Assembly: GCA_016861165.1 (NCBI GenBank)
Contig: BOKV01000016.1
Location: 1 to 64,000 of the forward strand
Source of the DNA: Alphaproteobacteria bacterium
GTDB taxonomy: Bacteria > Pseudomonadota > Alphaproteobacteria > Rhizobiales > Rhizobiaceae
Length of the DNA: 64,000 nt
Direction: 5' to 3'
The position numbers and the translations under genes were made by a program. A model generated the notes under the pieces. The model did no database searches. It saw nothing but the letters and a program-made list of their open reading frames with translations, and was not told the DNA's origin. Of this stretch, positions 26,663 to 35,799 are shown in pieces; the stretch's first letter is position 1, and every line of letters starts with the position of its first letter.

Positions 26663-27445
26663 ATGACCCGCCCGGCGCCCATCCAATGCGGACGGCTGGA
26701 CGCCCTGTCGCCGGCTTTCATCCACGGCTTCTTCACCCGCCATGGCGGCGTGTCGCGGGGGCTCTTCGCAGGGCTCAATGTCGGTCTCGGCTCCGGCGAC
26801 CGGCCGGCCGATGTCGCCGAGAACCGTCGGCGCGTCGCCGCCTGGCTCGATTCGCCAACGCCGTTCCTGGCCACGCCCCACCAGACCCACTCGCCGACGG
26901 TCGAGACCGTGACGGCGGCCTGGCCGCCCGACGCGCGGCCGCGGGCCGATGCCGTCGTCACCGACCGGCCCGGCGTGCCGCTCGGCGTGCTGACCGCCGA
27001 CTGCGGACCGATCCTTTTCGCCGACGCCAGCGCCGGCGTCATCGCTGCCGCCCATGCCGGCTGGCGCGGCGCGCTCGATGGCGTCATCGAGAACACCGTC
27101 GCCGCGATGGAGCGCCTCGGCGCCCGCCGCGCTGGCATCCGCGCCACGCTCGGACCGACGATCAGTCAGGACAGTTACGAGGTCGGACCGGAATTCGTCG
27201 ATCGGCTGCTTGCCGCCGGCGCCGGCAACCGCCGCTTCCTGCGCGCCTCGCCGCGGCCCGACCACGCCCAATTCGACCTTCCGGGCTACATCCTCTTCCG
27301 GCTCGAGGCGGCCGGTGTCGAGGCGGAGTGGACCGGCCAGTGCACCTATGCCGACGAGGCCCGCTTCTTCTCCTTCCGCCGCACGACCCATCGCGGCGAG
27401 CCGGACTACGGACGCCAGATATCGGCCATCATGATGAGGAGCTGA
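26663..27445 (+). CDS. pgeF: Peptidoglycan editing factor PgeF (laccase-domain protein)
   Basis: About 260 residues of the YfiH/PgeF family, once called polyphenol oxidase, which removes wrongly incorporated residues from peptidoglycan precursors in E. coli and has purine nucleosidase activity in other members. Copper/zinc ligands are in HQTHSPTV, LTADCGPILF and AAHAGWRGALDGVIENTV. ATG 26663 (MTRPAPI) puts the conserved GFFTRHGGVS at the usual distance; ATG 26633 is also in frame. Third gene of the lgt-midA-pgeF set. Confidence 0.93.
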   Translation: MTRPAPIQCGRLDALSPAFIHGFFTRHGGVSRGLFAGLNVGLGSGDRPADVAENRRRVAAWLDSPTPFLATPHQTHSPTVETVTAAWPPDARPRADAVVTDRPGVPLGVLTADCGPILFADASAGVIAAAHAGWRGALDGVIENTVAAMERLGARRAGIRATLGPTISQDSYEVGPEFVDRLLAAGAGNRRFLRASPRPDHAQFDLPGYILFRLEAAGVEAEWTGQCTYADEARFFSFRRTTHRGEPDYGRQISAIMMRS

Positions 27446-27447
27446 GC

Positions 27448-28599
27448 ATGGCCCTGCACTTCTCCGCCAAGGAATTCGCAGCCCGCATGGAGCGGCTCCA
27501 GGCTGCCATGGACGAACGCCGGCTCGACTGCATGCTCCTGTTCGCGCAGGAGAGCATGTACTGGCTGACGGGCTACGATTCCTTCGGCTTCTGCTTCTTC
27601 CAGTGCATGATCGTGCGGCGCGATGGTGAGATGGTGCTGCTGACACGCGCGCCCGACCTGCGTCAGGCCCGCCACACCTCGATCCTGACCAACATCGTCA
27701 TCTGGATCGACCGCGACGGCGCCGACCCCACCGTCGAACTGAAGAACCTGCTCGGCGATCTTGACCTTGTCGGCGCCCGGATCGGCATCGAGTATGACAC
27801 CGCCGGTCTCAACGGCCTCTACGGTCGCCTCCTCGACGAGCGGTTGAAGGCCTTCGGGCAGTTGCAGGACGCCTCCGACCTCGTGGCGATGCTGCGCGCG
27901 GTCAAGTCGCGCGCCGAGATCGCCCATGTCCGCAAGGCCGCCGAGCTCGCCGACGAGGCGTTCGACGCGGCAGTCGAGCTGACCAAGGCCGGCGCCGACG
28001 AAGGAGAGATCCTGGCCGCCATGCATTCGGTGATCTTCGCCAAGGGTGGCGACTATCCGGGCAATAGCTTCATCATTGGCTCGGGCAAGGACGCGCTGCT
28101 GTGCCGCTACAAGTCCGGCCGCCGCAAGCTGTCGAAAAACGACCAGCTCACGCTGGAATGGGCCGGCACCTGGGCCCACTACCATGCCGCCATGATGCGC
28201 ACGCTCATCGTCGGCAAGCCGACGGCGCGCCATCTCGAACTCTACGAGGCGGCGCGCAACGCGCTGACCGAGGTCCGCGATGCGATGGTCGTCGGCAAGC
28301 CGATCTCCGAGATGTTCGATGCCCATGCCCGCGTGCTCGACGCCGCCGGCCTGGTGCGCCACCGCCTCAACGCCTGCGGCTATTCGCTCGGCGCCTCCTT
28401 CGGGCCGTCCTGGATGGACCGGCCGATGGTCCATGCCGGCAATCGCACGCCGGTCGAGCGCAACATGGTGCTGTTCCTCCACATGATCATCGCCGACAGC
28501 GAGACGGGCACGGCGATGACGCTGGGGCAGACTTATCTCGCCACCGCTTCAGGGCCGGAAAGCCTGTCTCGACACGAAATTGACCTTATTGTGCGCTAG
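27448..28599 (+). CDS. M24 family (Xaa-Pro peptidase/creatinase-like) protein with altered metal site
   Basis: A 383-residue pita-bread protein: an N-terminal creatinase domain (MERLQAAMDERRLDCMLLFAQESMYWLTGYD) and a C-terminal M24 domain from about residue 155 (VKSRAEIAHVRKAAELAD). Metal ligands of true aminopeptidase P are not conserved in the usual places: the DxG...D pair is replaced by LTLEWAGTWAHYHAAMMRT, and GHG(I/V)G by NACGYSLGAS. It is thus more like creatinase or ectoine hydrolase, which work without metal, than a metallopeptidase. The substrate is unknown. It starts two bases after pgeF, so it is in the same operon. Confidence 0.85.
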   Translation: MALHFSAKEFAARMERLQAAMDERRLDCMLLFAQESMYWLTGYDSFGFCFFQCMIVRRDGEMVLLTRAPDLRQARHTSILTNIVIWIDRDGADPTVELKNLLGDLDLVGARIGIEYDTAGLNGLYGRLLDERLKAFGQLQDASDLVAMLRAVKSRAEIAHVRKAAELADEAFDAAVELTKAGADEGEILAAMHSVIFAKGGDYPGNSFIIGSGKDALLCRYKSGRRKLSKNDQLTLEWAGTWAHYHAAMMRTLIVGKPTARHLELYEAARNALTEVRDAMVVGKPISEMFDAHARVLDAAGLVRHRLNACGYSLGASFGPSWMDRPMVHAGNRTPVERNMVLFLHMIIADSETGTAMTLGQTYLATASGPESLSRHEIDLIVR

Positions 28600-28645
28600 C
28601 GACTAGAACGCCATCGGGGGAATCAGAACGCTCGCAGAGGAAGCA

Positions 28646-29323
28646 GTGGCTCACCAACGGCCCTTTTCACCTTGCCGCCTGGCGGCGCAGGTCGCTGTCG
28701 TCTTTGCCGGTCTGGCGCTGGCTGCCTGCAATTCGGATTCGTTTTCCGACAGCCTCAAGCCGCGCGCCAATGTCGCGCCCACCGCGCAGGTCGCCCCGCA
28801 GCCGGCGGCCGAGTTGGGTGAGCAGGCGCCGGCCAGCGATCCTTCCGTCGCCCCGTCGGCCATGGCCGACACCGCGCGACCCTCGCCCGCCCAGCAGCAG
28901 GTGGCGTCGCAGCAGCAGGCAACCTCCCAGCAGCAGGTGGCCGCCCTGCCGCGCGTCGACCCGGTCGCCTTCCTGCCCGTCACCGGCGCCCCCCAGTCGA
29001 TCGTCACCCGGCTCGCCGGATCGATGCGCAGCGCCGCCCAGGCCCAGTCGGTGCCGGTCGTCGTCTCGGTCGATCGCGGCGCACGCTACCAGGTCAAGGG
29101 CTATTTCTCGGCACTCGGCGACGGCTCCGGCACGACACTGGTCTATGTCTGGGACATCCTCGACCGCAACGGCGTGCGCGTCCACCGCATTTCCGGTCAG
29201 GAGCGCGGTCCGGCCGCGAGCGGCGACCCGTGGAACAGCGTGACATCCGACATGATCGACCGCGTGGCGCAGTCGACCGTCGGCAGCCTGCGCACCTGGA
29301 TGTCGTCCAGCCGCTCGGGCTGA
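28646..29323 (+). CDS. Putative lipoprotein
   Basis: A 225-residue protein with a signal peptide ending in a lipobox (VVFAGLALAAC, Cys about residue 27). A Pro/Ala/Gln-rich linker with repeated Gln-Gln and SQQQ motifs (about residues 50-105) leads to a C-terminal domain (about 115-225, PQSIVTRLAGSMRSAAQ to TVGSLRTWM). I do not recognise the domain. GTG 28646 is the start, with AGAGGA ahead. It lies between the M24 gene and prs. Confidence 0.8.
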   Translation: MAHQRPFSPCRLAAQVAVVFAGLALAACNSDSFSDSLKPRANVAPTAQVAPQPAAELGEQAPASDPSVAPSAMADTARPSPAQQQVASQQQATSQQQVAALPRVDPVAFLPVTGAPQSIVTRLAGSMRSAAQAQSVPVVVSVDRGARYQVKGYFSALGDGSGTTLVYVWDILDRNGVRVHRISGQERGPAASGDPWNSVTSDMIDRVAQSTVGSLRTWMSSSRSG

Positions 29324-29436
29324 GCGCTGCCCGTGGCGCCGTCGCGACCATCTGGTGATTGTTGGCCCCGAGCATTGATAGGCGAAATCCCATCGCCTAT
29401 ACAGCCGCGCATACCAACCTCCCGCGGCTCCACCAG

Positions 29437-30369
29437 ATGAAACTATTTGCCGGCAATTCCAACCGCGCCCTTGCCGAACAGATTACCCGCTACCTTGAAA
29501 TTCCCCTGGGCAGGGCCAATGTCCGCCGCTTCGCCGACCAGGAGATTTTCGTCGAGATCCTGGAAAACGTCCGCGGCGAGGACTGCTTCGTGCTGCAGTC
29601 GACGTCCTATCCGGCCAACGACCATCTGATGGAGCTGCTGATCATGATCGACGCGCTGAAACGCGCGTCGGCCCGGCGCATTACCGCCGTGCTGCCCTAT
29701 TTCGGCTATGCCCGTCAGGACCGCAAGCCCGGCCCGCGCACGCCGATCTCGGCCAAGCTGGTCGCCAACATGATCACTACCGCCGGCGCCGACCGCGTGC
29801 TGACGCTCGACCTGCACGCCGCCCAGATACAGGGCTTCTTCGACATCCCGACCGACAACCTGTTCGCGGTTCCGGTGCTGGCGCGCGATGTCAAGGAAAG
29901 CTACGACCTCGACCACACCGTCGTCGTCTCGCCCGACGTCGGCGGCGTCGTGCGCGCCCGCGCGCTCGCCAAGCGCATCGAGGCGCGGCTCGCCATCGTC
30001 GACAAGCGGCGCGAGCGGCCGGGCGAATCGGAGGTGATGAACGTCATCGGCGACGTGACCGGCGCCAACTGCATCCTCGTCGACGATATCGTCGATTCCG
30101 GCGGCACGCTGTGCAACGCCGCCGACGCCCTGCTCGACATCGGCGCGGCCAGCGTCACCGCCTACATCACCCACGGTGTGTTGTCCGGCGGGGCGGTCGC
30201 CCGCGTCACCGCCTCGCGGCTGAAGGAGCTGGTCATCACCGATTCGATCCAGCCGACTTCCGCCGTCGAGACCGCCCACAACATCCGCGTGCTGTCGGTG
30301 GCCGAACTGGTCGGCGAAGCCATCAACCGCACGGCGCTTGAAAAGTCGGTCTCCAGCCTGTTTGACTGA
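29437..30369 (+). CDS. prs: Ribose-phosphate pyrophosphokinase
   Basis: Makes PRPP from ribose 5-phosphate and ATP for nucleotides, histidine and tryptophan. The 310 residues carry [16 protein letters not shown], the [10 protein letters not shown] substrate loop, the [12 protein letters not shown] flexible loop with catalytic Arg, the [14 protein letters not shown] metal site, and the PRPP-binding [18 protein letters not shown] 29437 (MKLFAG) is the family start; the longer open frame is untranslated leader. Confidence 0.97.
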   Translation: MKLFAGNSNRALAEQITRYLEIPLGRANVRRFADQEIFVEILENVRGEDCFVLQSTSYPANDHLMELLIMIDALKRASARRITAVLPYFGYARQDRKPGPRTPISAKLVANMITTAGADRVLTLDLHAAQIQGFFDIPTDNLFAVPVLARDVKESYDLDHTVVVSPDVGGVVRARALAKRIEARLAIVDKRRERPGESEVMNVIGDVTGANCILVDDIVDSGGTLCNAADALLDIGAASVTAYITHGVLSGGAVARVTASRLKELVITDSIQPTSAVETAHNIRVLSVAELVGEAINRTALEKSVSSLFD

Positions 30370-30411
30370 CAGGCAGCGGATTCGTTTGCTCGACAGCCAC
30401 ATCTGAACCCT

Positions 30412-31275
30412 TCAGCCCGTCGCCGAAGCCGCGAACCCGTCGCGGATCGCCCGCGCCATCGCATCAACCACATCGCCGCGCGAGCGCGGGTTGCGGTGCA
30501 TCACCACCTTGGAGGCATCGATGTCGCCGAAGCCCTCCGCCGCCGCCAGTTCGCGGCATCCGGGCGGGATGTTGCTGCGTGAGATCGGCGCGATCGCCAG
30601 CCCCGACATGACCGCAACTTTCAGGCCGCCCCCGGTCTCGCTGCGGTAGGCGACGCGATAGGGCAGACGGCGCCGCGTCAGCATGCGCAGCGCGAAGTCC
30701 GTGCACCAGCCCTCGTTCTCGTAGAGCGCGATCGGGATCGGCCGCTGCTCATGCGTGGCGTGGGCGTCGGACGTCACCCACACGGTCGGATCGCTCATCA
30801 GCACCTCGCCGTCGGAGAAATCCTGCCACTCGAAGACGATGGCGAGGTCGAGCCGATCCTCGGCCACCGCCTGCATGTGGTCGGCCGAACGCCCGTAGCG
30901 GGCCGAAATCTCGACCTCGGGATGAACCCTGGCGAAGGCGCCGAGCGCGCGCACCAGCACCGAATAGCCGTATTCCTCGGGGATGCCGAGACGGAGCTTG
31001 CCCTGCAGCGGCGGGGCGCCGAGCGAGGCCGCCGTCTCGTCGATGAGCGCGACGATGCGGCGGGCATTGGCCAGAAGCTGCTCGCCCTTGGCGGTCAGTT
31101 CGACACCGCGCGGCCCGCGGGCGAACAGCGGCGCGCCGACCGTCTCCTCCAACCGCTTGATCTGCATGCTGACCGCCGACTGCGTGCGATGGACGCGGCT
31201 CGCCGCGCGGGTGAAGTTGCCCGTGTCGGCGACGGCGAGGAATGTGCGCAGAAGCTCCGGATCAAGCGGGTTCAC
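30412..31275 (-). CDS. LysR family transcriptional regulator
   Basis: A 287-residue LysR regulator: N-terminal winged helix-turn-helix (ELLRTFLAVADTGNFTRAASRVHRTQSAVSMQIKRLEE) and a periplasmic-binding-protein-like effector domain from about residue 92. It is divergent from a DUF1127 gene across a 101-base region that holds a dyad of LysR-box type. Its targets could be that gene, itself, or the chromate genes beyond; the effector is unknown. Confidence 0.92.
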   Translation of the reverse strand: MNPLDPELLRTFLAVADTGNFTRAASRVHRTQSAVSMQIKRLEETVGAPLFARGPRGVELTAKGEQLLANARRIVALIDETAASLGAPPLQGKLRLGIPEEYGYSVLVRALGAFARVHPEVEISARYGRSADHMQAVAEDRLDLAIVFEWQDFSDGEVLMSDPTVWVTSDAHATHEQRPIPIALYENEGWCTDFALRMLTRRRLPYRVAYRSETGGGLKVAVMSGLAIAPISRSNIPPGCRELAAAEGFGDIDASKVVMHRNPRSRGDVVDAMARAIRDGFAASATG

Positions 31276-31299
31276 GACAATGCCGAGACATCAGGAATG

Positions 31300-31319
31300 T
31301 TGATGTCATCTATCATCAA
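31300..31319. promoter_or_regulatory. Candidate LysR operator
   Basis: Inverted repeat TTGATG (31300-31305) and CATCAA (31314-31319), eight bases apart, in the divergent region of the LysR and DUF1127 genes. A T-N11-A type core is present. Nearby, TCAGGAATGT occurs twice as a direct repeat (about 31291 and 31328), which could extend the binding region. Confidence 0.6.
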
Positions 31320-31376
31320 TATTCGTTTCAGGAATGTCAAACGACATCCTATGTGTGGCGGACAGGATGTCGCGTC

Positions 31377-31613
31377 ATGGCCGTTTCCTTCCCTTTCCAG
31401 CCCTTGCGTCGAACCCCGAGCCGCCGGCCCGAAACCGGACAGTCCGCCGAGCAGGTCGCCACGCGCCTGCACATGGCGGCGCTGCTCGGTCTCCTGCGCA
31501 GGCGCGACGACCATCTGTTGCGGGACATCGGCCTCACGCGCGAGGAACTGCTCGGCCCGGCGCGCGCATTCTGGTCCGATTGGCTGCGGCGCAAGCAGCC
31601 GTGGCAACTGTGA
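31377..31613 (+). CDS. DUF1127 (YjiS-like) small protein
   Basis: A 78-residue protein with the C-terminal DUF1127 pattern LGLLRRRDDHLLRDIGLTREELL, preceded by a variable N-terminus. Short DUF1127 proteins in alphaproteobacteria act in phosphate, carbon and RNA metabolism and can bind RNA; the role of this member is unknown. ATG 31377 is chosen because upstream sequence is regulatory. It converges with chrA. Confidence 0.8.
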   Translation: MAVSFPFQPLRRTPSRRPETGQSAEQVATRLHMAALLGLLRRRDDHLLRDIGLTREELLGPARAFWSDWLRRKQPWQL

Positions 31614-31632
31614 GCCCGCGGCCCGCGCCCCT

Positions 31633-32970
31633 CTATGCGGCCTGGGCCAGCGCCACGCCGATTGCGGCGGCCGCCGCCAGCACTGCGAAAAGGTTGGCTT
31701 TGAACGCCAGCAGCGCCACGGCGGCGAGCGCGGTGATGATCCCCGCGCGCCAGTCGAACGTGGCCAGATCCGCCACCGGCAGCGCCAGCGGTCCGAATCG
31801 CACCTCGCCGACCTCGGCAAACAGGACGTGGATGGCGAACCACAGCGCCAGATTGGCAATGACGCCGACGACCGCCGCCGTCACCGCGGCCAGCGCGGCG
31901 GCGAGCCAGCGCACGTTGCGCAGCGTTTCGACATAGGGCGCGCCGGCGAAGATCCACAGGAAGCAGGGCACGAAGGTGAACCACAGCGTTACCACCGCGC
32001 CGACGAGACCGCCGACGAAGGGGTCGAAACCGGATAGGCGTGCGCCACCGAGGAAGCCGACGAACACCAGCACCAGGATGAGCGGCCCCGGCGTGGTCTC
32101 GGCAAGGCCGAGGCCGGTCAGCATTTCCTGCGGCGCCAGCCAGCCATAGACGTCGACCGCCTGCTGGGCGACATAGGCGAGGACGGCGTAGGCGCCGCCG
32201 AAGGTCACCGTCGCCATCTTGGAGAAGAACACCGCTTCGGCGGTGAAGACGTTGCCGGCGCCGGCAAAGAGGAGGAGCGCGGCGAGCGGCACGAACCAGA
32301 TCGCAAGCCATGTGGCCGACGTCGCCGCGAGACCGCCAAGGGTGGGCCGGGCCCAGGCGGGCAGCCCCCGTTCCCGGCCGGTTCCGGCAGCGGCCACCCC
32401 CCGCGAACCTGCGCGCACCGACAGGTCGACCGCGGCGCCGGTCAGCGCGGCGCCGAAAATGATGATCGGGAAAGGCACGTCGAAGAAGGCGATCGCCACG
32501 AAGGCGGCGATGGCGAGCGCGACCATCAGCCGGTCCTTCAGCGCGCGCTTCGAAACCCGGATGAGCGCCTCCAGCACGATCGCCAGCACGGCGGCTTTCA
32601 GGCCGAACAGCAGGCCCTGGACAATGCGGAGCTCGCCCAGCGCCAGATAGAGCGCGGAGAGCGCCACCAGCACCGCCGCTCCTGGCAGGACGAACAGGAG
32701 ACCGGCAACCAGCCCGCCGCGCACGCCGTGCATCAGCCAGCCGGCATAGGTGGCGAGTTGCATGGCCTCGGGTCCCGGCAGCAGCATGCAGTAGTTGAGC
32801 GCGTGCAGGAAACGCCTCTCGTCGAGCCAGCCCTTCTCCTCGACGATGATGCGGTGCATCAGCGCGATCTGCCCGGCCGGCCCGCCGAAGGACAACAGGC
32901 CGATCCTGGCGAAGGTCCGCGTCGCCTCGGCGAAGGAGGGACGGCGGACAGCGCCAACCCTGGTGTCCAT
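31633..32970 (-). CDS. chrA: Chromate efflux transporter ChrA (long form)
   Basis: A 445-residue CHR-family inner-membrane transporter expected to expel chromate. Two homologous halves are visible, each beginning with the family motif: FGGPAGQIALMHRIIVEEKGWL with NYCMLLPGPEAMQLATYAGW in the first half, and TFGGAYAVLAYVAQQAV with LGLAETTPGPLILVLVFVGF in the second. That makes it a long-chain bidomain type. ATG 32970 lies one base after the stop of the upstream chrB-like gene, so the pair is coupled. Confidence 0.95.
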   Translation of the reverse strand: MDTRVGAVRRPSFAEATRTFARIGLLSFGGPAGQIALMHRIIVEEKGWLDERRFLHALNYCMLLPGPEAMQLATYAGWLMHGVRGGLVAGLLFVLPGAAVLVALSALYLALGELRIVQGLLFGLKAAVLAIVLEALIRVSKRALKDRLMVALAIAAFVAIAFFDVPFPIIIFGAALTGAAVDLSVRAGSRGVAAAGTGRERGLPAWARPTLGGLAATSATWLAIWFVPLAALLLFAGAGNVFTAEAVFFSKMATVTFGGAYAVLAYVAQQAVDVYGWLAPQEMLTGLGLAETTPGPLILVLVFVGFLGGARLSGFDPFVGGLVGAVVTLWFTFVPCFLWIFAGAPYVETLRNVRWLAAALAAVTAAVVGVIANLALWFAIHVLFAEVGEVRFGPLALPVADLATFDWRAGIITALAAVALLAFKANLFAVLAAAAAIGVALAQAA

Positions 32971-32971
32971 C

Positions 32972-33781
32972 TCAGGCCACCCTGGCCGGCCAGTTGTGGG
33001 TCTCGGCCGTGGCGAACCGGCACCAGCCATAGAGCGCGTCGTAGACGAGCATGCCCTGCTCCAACTGCCGCAGGTCGTCGACCTCGATCGCCGACAGGCC
33101 GAGCGAGACGGCAAGCAGCCCCGCCGCTTGCGGCTCCAGGTCGAGGCGGGCGGTGTCGGCGCCGCGCACGATCCGCGCCAGGCGGGCAAGCGCTTCGTCC
33201 TTCAGGCCGAACTCCTCGATCAGCGTGTCGAAGGAGCATTGTTCGCCGCGATGCGAATAGGGCACGCCGTCGACATCATAGGGGATGGCGCCGATCTCCT
33301 CGGCCACGTCGCGGACCCATTCAGACGCCACGAAGTGGAACCGCGCCAGCGGATCGATGAACCGGCGGATCAGCCACGGGCAGGCGATGCGATCGATCTT
33401 CGGCCGCTGACGCGTCACCCAGACGCTGGCGCCGGCGGCCACGTCGACCCCGGGCCGCTCCCTGGCGACGAGCAGGCCGCCGGCCTGCTGATAGGCCTCG
33501 ATGCCGCCGTCGAGCACTCTTGCTCGCGCGCCGCAGGCGGCGAGGCGTGTGGCCGCTATCTCGCTGACATTGTGGCCGTGAGCACAATAGACGACGATCT
33601 CCCGGCCCGCGCCCAGTTCGGCGTACCATTCGGCCGCATGCATGTGGTCGCGCCAGATGGCGCCGGCGATGCGCTGCGGCGCGGCCGCGAACACCTCGTG
33701 GCGACGGACGTCGACGACCAGCGGGCCGTCGCGGCTGCCGATGAGGGTCATGAGCTGGCTGGGTGAGATTCGATCGGACAT
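32972..33781 (-). CDS. chrB: Rhodanese / ChrB-domain chromate resistance protein
   Basis: A 269-residue fusion. Residues 1 to about 105 form a rhodanese domain; the loop reads [14 protein letters not shown], with Cys at the active position. From about residue 125 ([25 protein letters not shown]) there is a ChrB C-terminal domain. ChrB proteins sense chromate or help reduce it, and this rhodanese form commonly precedes chrA. ATG 33781 (MSDRISPSQ) is chosen over a long upstream open frame. It shares an operon with chrA. Confidence 0.88.
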   Translation of the reverse strand: MSDRISPSQLMTLIGSRDGPLVVDVRRHEVFAAAPQRIAGAIWRDHMHAAEWYAELGAGREIVVYCAHGHNVSEIAATRLAACGARARVLDGGIEAYQQAGGLLVARERPGVDVAAGASVWVTRQRPKIDRIACPWLIRRFIDPLARFHFVASEWVRDVAEEIGAIPYDVDGVPYSHRGEQCSFDTLIEEFGLKDEALARLARIVRGADTARLDLEPQAAGLLAVSLGLSAIEVDDLRQLEQGMLVYDALYGWCRFATAETHNWPARVA

Positions 33782-34058
33782 GGGAAGACCTCCGCATGTA
33801 AAGCGAAGGCGGAACTTGGGGCGAAAGCCCTTCCTCGGGGAGTCCACCCATGTCCCCGATGCGGCGACATTAGCGGTGTCGGACGCCGCTGGCAACCGGC
33901 TTGCGTGGCGCCGGCTTCTTCCCTATAACCCGCCTGCCCGCGCGGACACCCTTGGAGGCAGCGCGGGTTGCGGGCGCCGGCGGCATCGCTGCAGCGCCGC
34001 AGACGCCGCTGGTCGTGGGACCGGACGGCCGCCCTCACCACATCGAAAGGAACCGCAG

Positions 34059-34700
34059 ATGAGCCAGGAAGGCTACGAGCTCAAGGCTGAGCGGCGCGAA
34101 CGGGTCGGCAAGGGGGCCGCCCGTCAGTTGCGCACGAACGGAATGATACCCGCCGTCATCTATGGCGACGGCAAGGCCCCCCTGCCGATCGCGCTGCCGC
34201 GCAAGGACCTGACGCTGCGCATCCACGGCGGCGGCTTCATGACCACCATCGCCACCATCGATGTCGGCGGCGAGAAGCACCAGGTGCTGCCCAAAGACTA
34301 CCAGGCCGACCCGGTGCGCGATTTCATCACCCATGTCGACTTCCTGCGCGTCGGCAAGGATTCGCGGGTCATCGTCGCCATTCCCGTTCACTTCGTCGAC
34401 GAGGACAGGTCGCCCGGCCTCAAGCGCGGCGGCGTCCTCAACATCGTGCGCCACGAGATCGAGGTCGAGTGCCCGGCCACCGCGATCCCGGAGGCCTTCC
34501 AGATCAGCGTCGACGGTCTTGACATCGGCGACTCGATCCACATCTCGCATGTCAGCCTGCCCGGCGGCGTCAAGCCGACCATCACCGATCGCGACTTCAC
34601 CATCGCCACGATCGCCGGCTCTTCGGCCATGAAGCCGGAGCGGGTCGAGGGCGAGGAGGCCGTCGCGGGCGAGGCAGCACCGGCCGCCGCCGAGGAATGA
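34059..34700 (+). CDS. rplY: 50S ribosomal protein L25/general stress protein Ctc
   Basis: A 213-residue L25 of the long Ctc type. The N-terminal domain ([31 protein letters not shown]) binds 5S rRNA, and the C-terminal TL5-like domain (about residues 95-190) follows; it ends in an Ala/Glu tail. GAAAGGAACC precedes the ATG. It is followed by pth 42 bases later and then, interrupted by other genes, ychF: the rplY-pth-ychF set of Hyphomicrobiales. Confidence 0.96.
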   Translation: MSQEGYELKAERRERVGKGAARQLRTNGMIPAVIYGDGKAPLPIALPRKDLTLRIHGGGFMTTIATIDVGGEKHQVLPKDYQADPVRDFITHVDFLRVGKDSRVIVAIPVHFVDEDRSPGLKRGGVLNIVRHEIEVECPATAIPEAFQISVDGLDIGDSIHISHVSLPGGVKPTITDRDFTIATIAGSSAMKPERVEGEEAVAGEAAPAAAEE

Positions 34701-34742
34701 TCCACGCGGGCGCGGCCCGCCAGTGCGGAGTGACGACCGGCC

Positions 34743-35444
34743 ATGCTGATCATCGCCGGCCTGGGCAATCCCGGCGAAGGCCACGCCCGCAACCGTCACA
34801 ATATCGGTTTCATGGCGGCGGACGCGATAGCCCGCCGCCATTCGTTTGCGCCCTGGCGCCGCCGGTTCCGGGCCGAGATCGCCGATGGCGAACTTGGCGG
34901 CCGCAAGGTGCTGCTCATCAAGCCGCAGACCTATATGAACCTTTCGGGTGAGGCGGTCGGCGAAGCCATGCGCTTCTACAAGCTCGGGCCGCGCGACCTC
35001 ATCGTCATCTATGATGAACTCGACCTGCCGGCGGGCAGGCTGCGGGTCAAGACCGGCGGCGGAGCCGGCGGCCACAACGGCATCCGCTCGATCGACGCCC
35101 ATTGTGGCAAGGACTACCGGCGCGTGCGCCTCGGCATCGGCCATCCCGGCCACAAGGCGCTGGTCCAGCGCCATGTGCTGAGCGATTTCGCCAAGGCCGA
35201 CGCAGAATGGCTCGAACCGTTCCTGGAAGCGATCGCCGAGCACGCGCCGCTGCTGGCGGCCGGTGAGGACTCCACCTTCATGAACCGCGTTGCGCTGGCC
35301 ACCGGCGCAACCACGGCGAAGGAAGAGAGGAAGCCGAAGGGGCAGAGCCACGTGCCGCAGGCCCGCGCCGCGGCCAAGAAGCCCACGCCGCCCAAATCCG
35401 GGCCCATGGCCGAGATCCTCAGGAAGCTGTTCGGCGGGAAATGA
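34743..35444 (+). CDS. pth: Peptidyl-tRNA hydrolase
   Basis: Recycles tRNA from dropped-off peptidyl-tRNA. The 233 residues show [22 protein letters not shown] (catalytic His in RHNIG), [42 protein letters not shown], and [15 protein letters not shown] [14 protein letters not shown]. The Lys/Pro-rich C-terminal tail of about 45 residues beyond the E. coli length is typical of rhizobial Pth. The last 26 bases overlap the convergent membrane-protein gene. Confidence 0.96.
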   Translation: MLIIAGLGNPGEGHARNRHNIGFMAADAIARRHSFAPWRRRFRAEIADGELGGRKVLLIKPQTYMNLSGEAVGEAMRFYKLGPRDLIVIYDELDLPAGRLRVKTGGGAGGHNGIRSIDAHCGKDYRRVRLGIGHPGHKALVQRHVLSDFAKADAEWLEPFLEAIAEHAPLLAAGEDSTFMNRVALATGATTAKEERKPKGQSHVPQARAAAKKPTPPKSGPMAEILRKLFGGK

Positions 35445-35799
35445 ACCGGCCGGCAAGGATGGCGGCTGCCGCAAGACCGACCTCGGCCAGCCCGGCAAGC
35501 CGGGCCTGGTCGGGCGCCAGCCCGGTTTCGCAGGGCCAGACAAGCCATCGCGGCAATACCAGCGCCTCAACCAGATGGAACAGCGCCATCGGCGAACCGA
35601 CCGAAACCGGCACGGCAAGCCTCCCGGTCAGTGCAGGCGGAAACAGCAACACGAGCGTGCCGTGAACGAGCAGCAGACCGGCCGCGAGCCGCAGCGCGAA
35701 TGAAATGGCCCGCCACCGTACGAGCGATCGGCCGGACATGGCGGCCATCGCCGGTCCGTCTGGCGCACGCCCGGTGGACGCGGCGGCAGGAACACTCAT
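35419..35799 (-). CDS. Small membrane protein coupled to the acyl-CoA ligase
   Basis: A 126-residue protein with about four hydrophobic segments ([37 protein letters not shown] and [19 protein letters not shown]). I do not recognise the family. Its ATG overlaps the stop of the ligase gene by four bases, which supports translational coupling, and the 3' end overlaps pth on the other strand. Confidence 0.65.
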   Translation of the reverse strand: MSVPAAASTGRAPDGPAMAAMSGRSLVRWRAISFALRLAAGLLLVHGTLVLLFPPALTGRLAVPVSVGSPMALFHLVEALVLPRWLVWPCETGLAPDQARLAGLAEVGLAAAAILAGRFISRRTAS

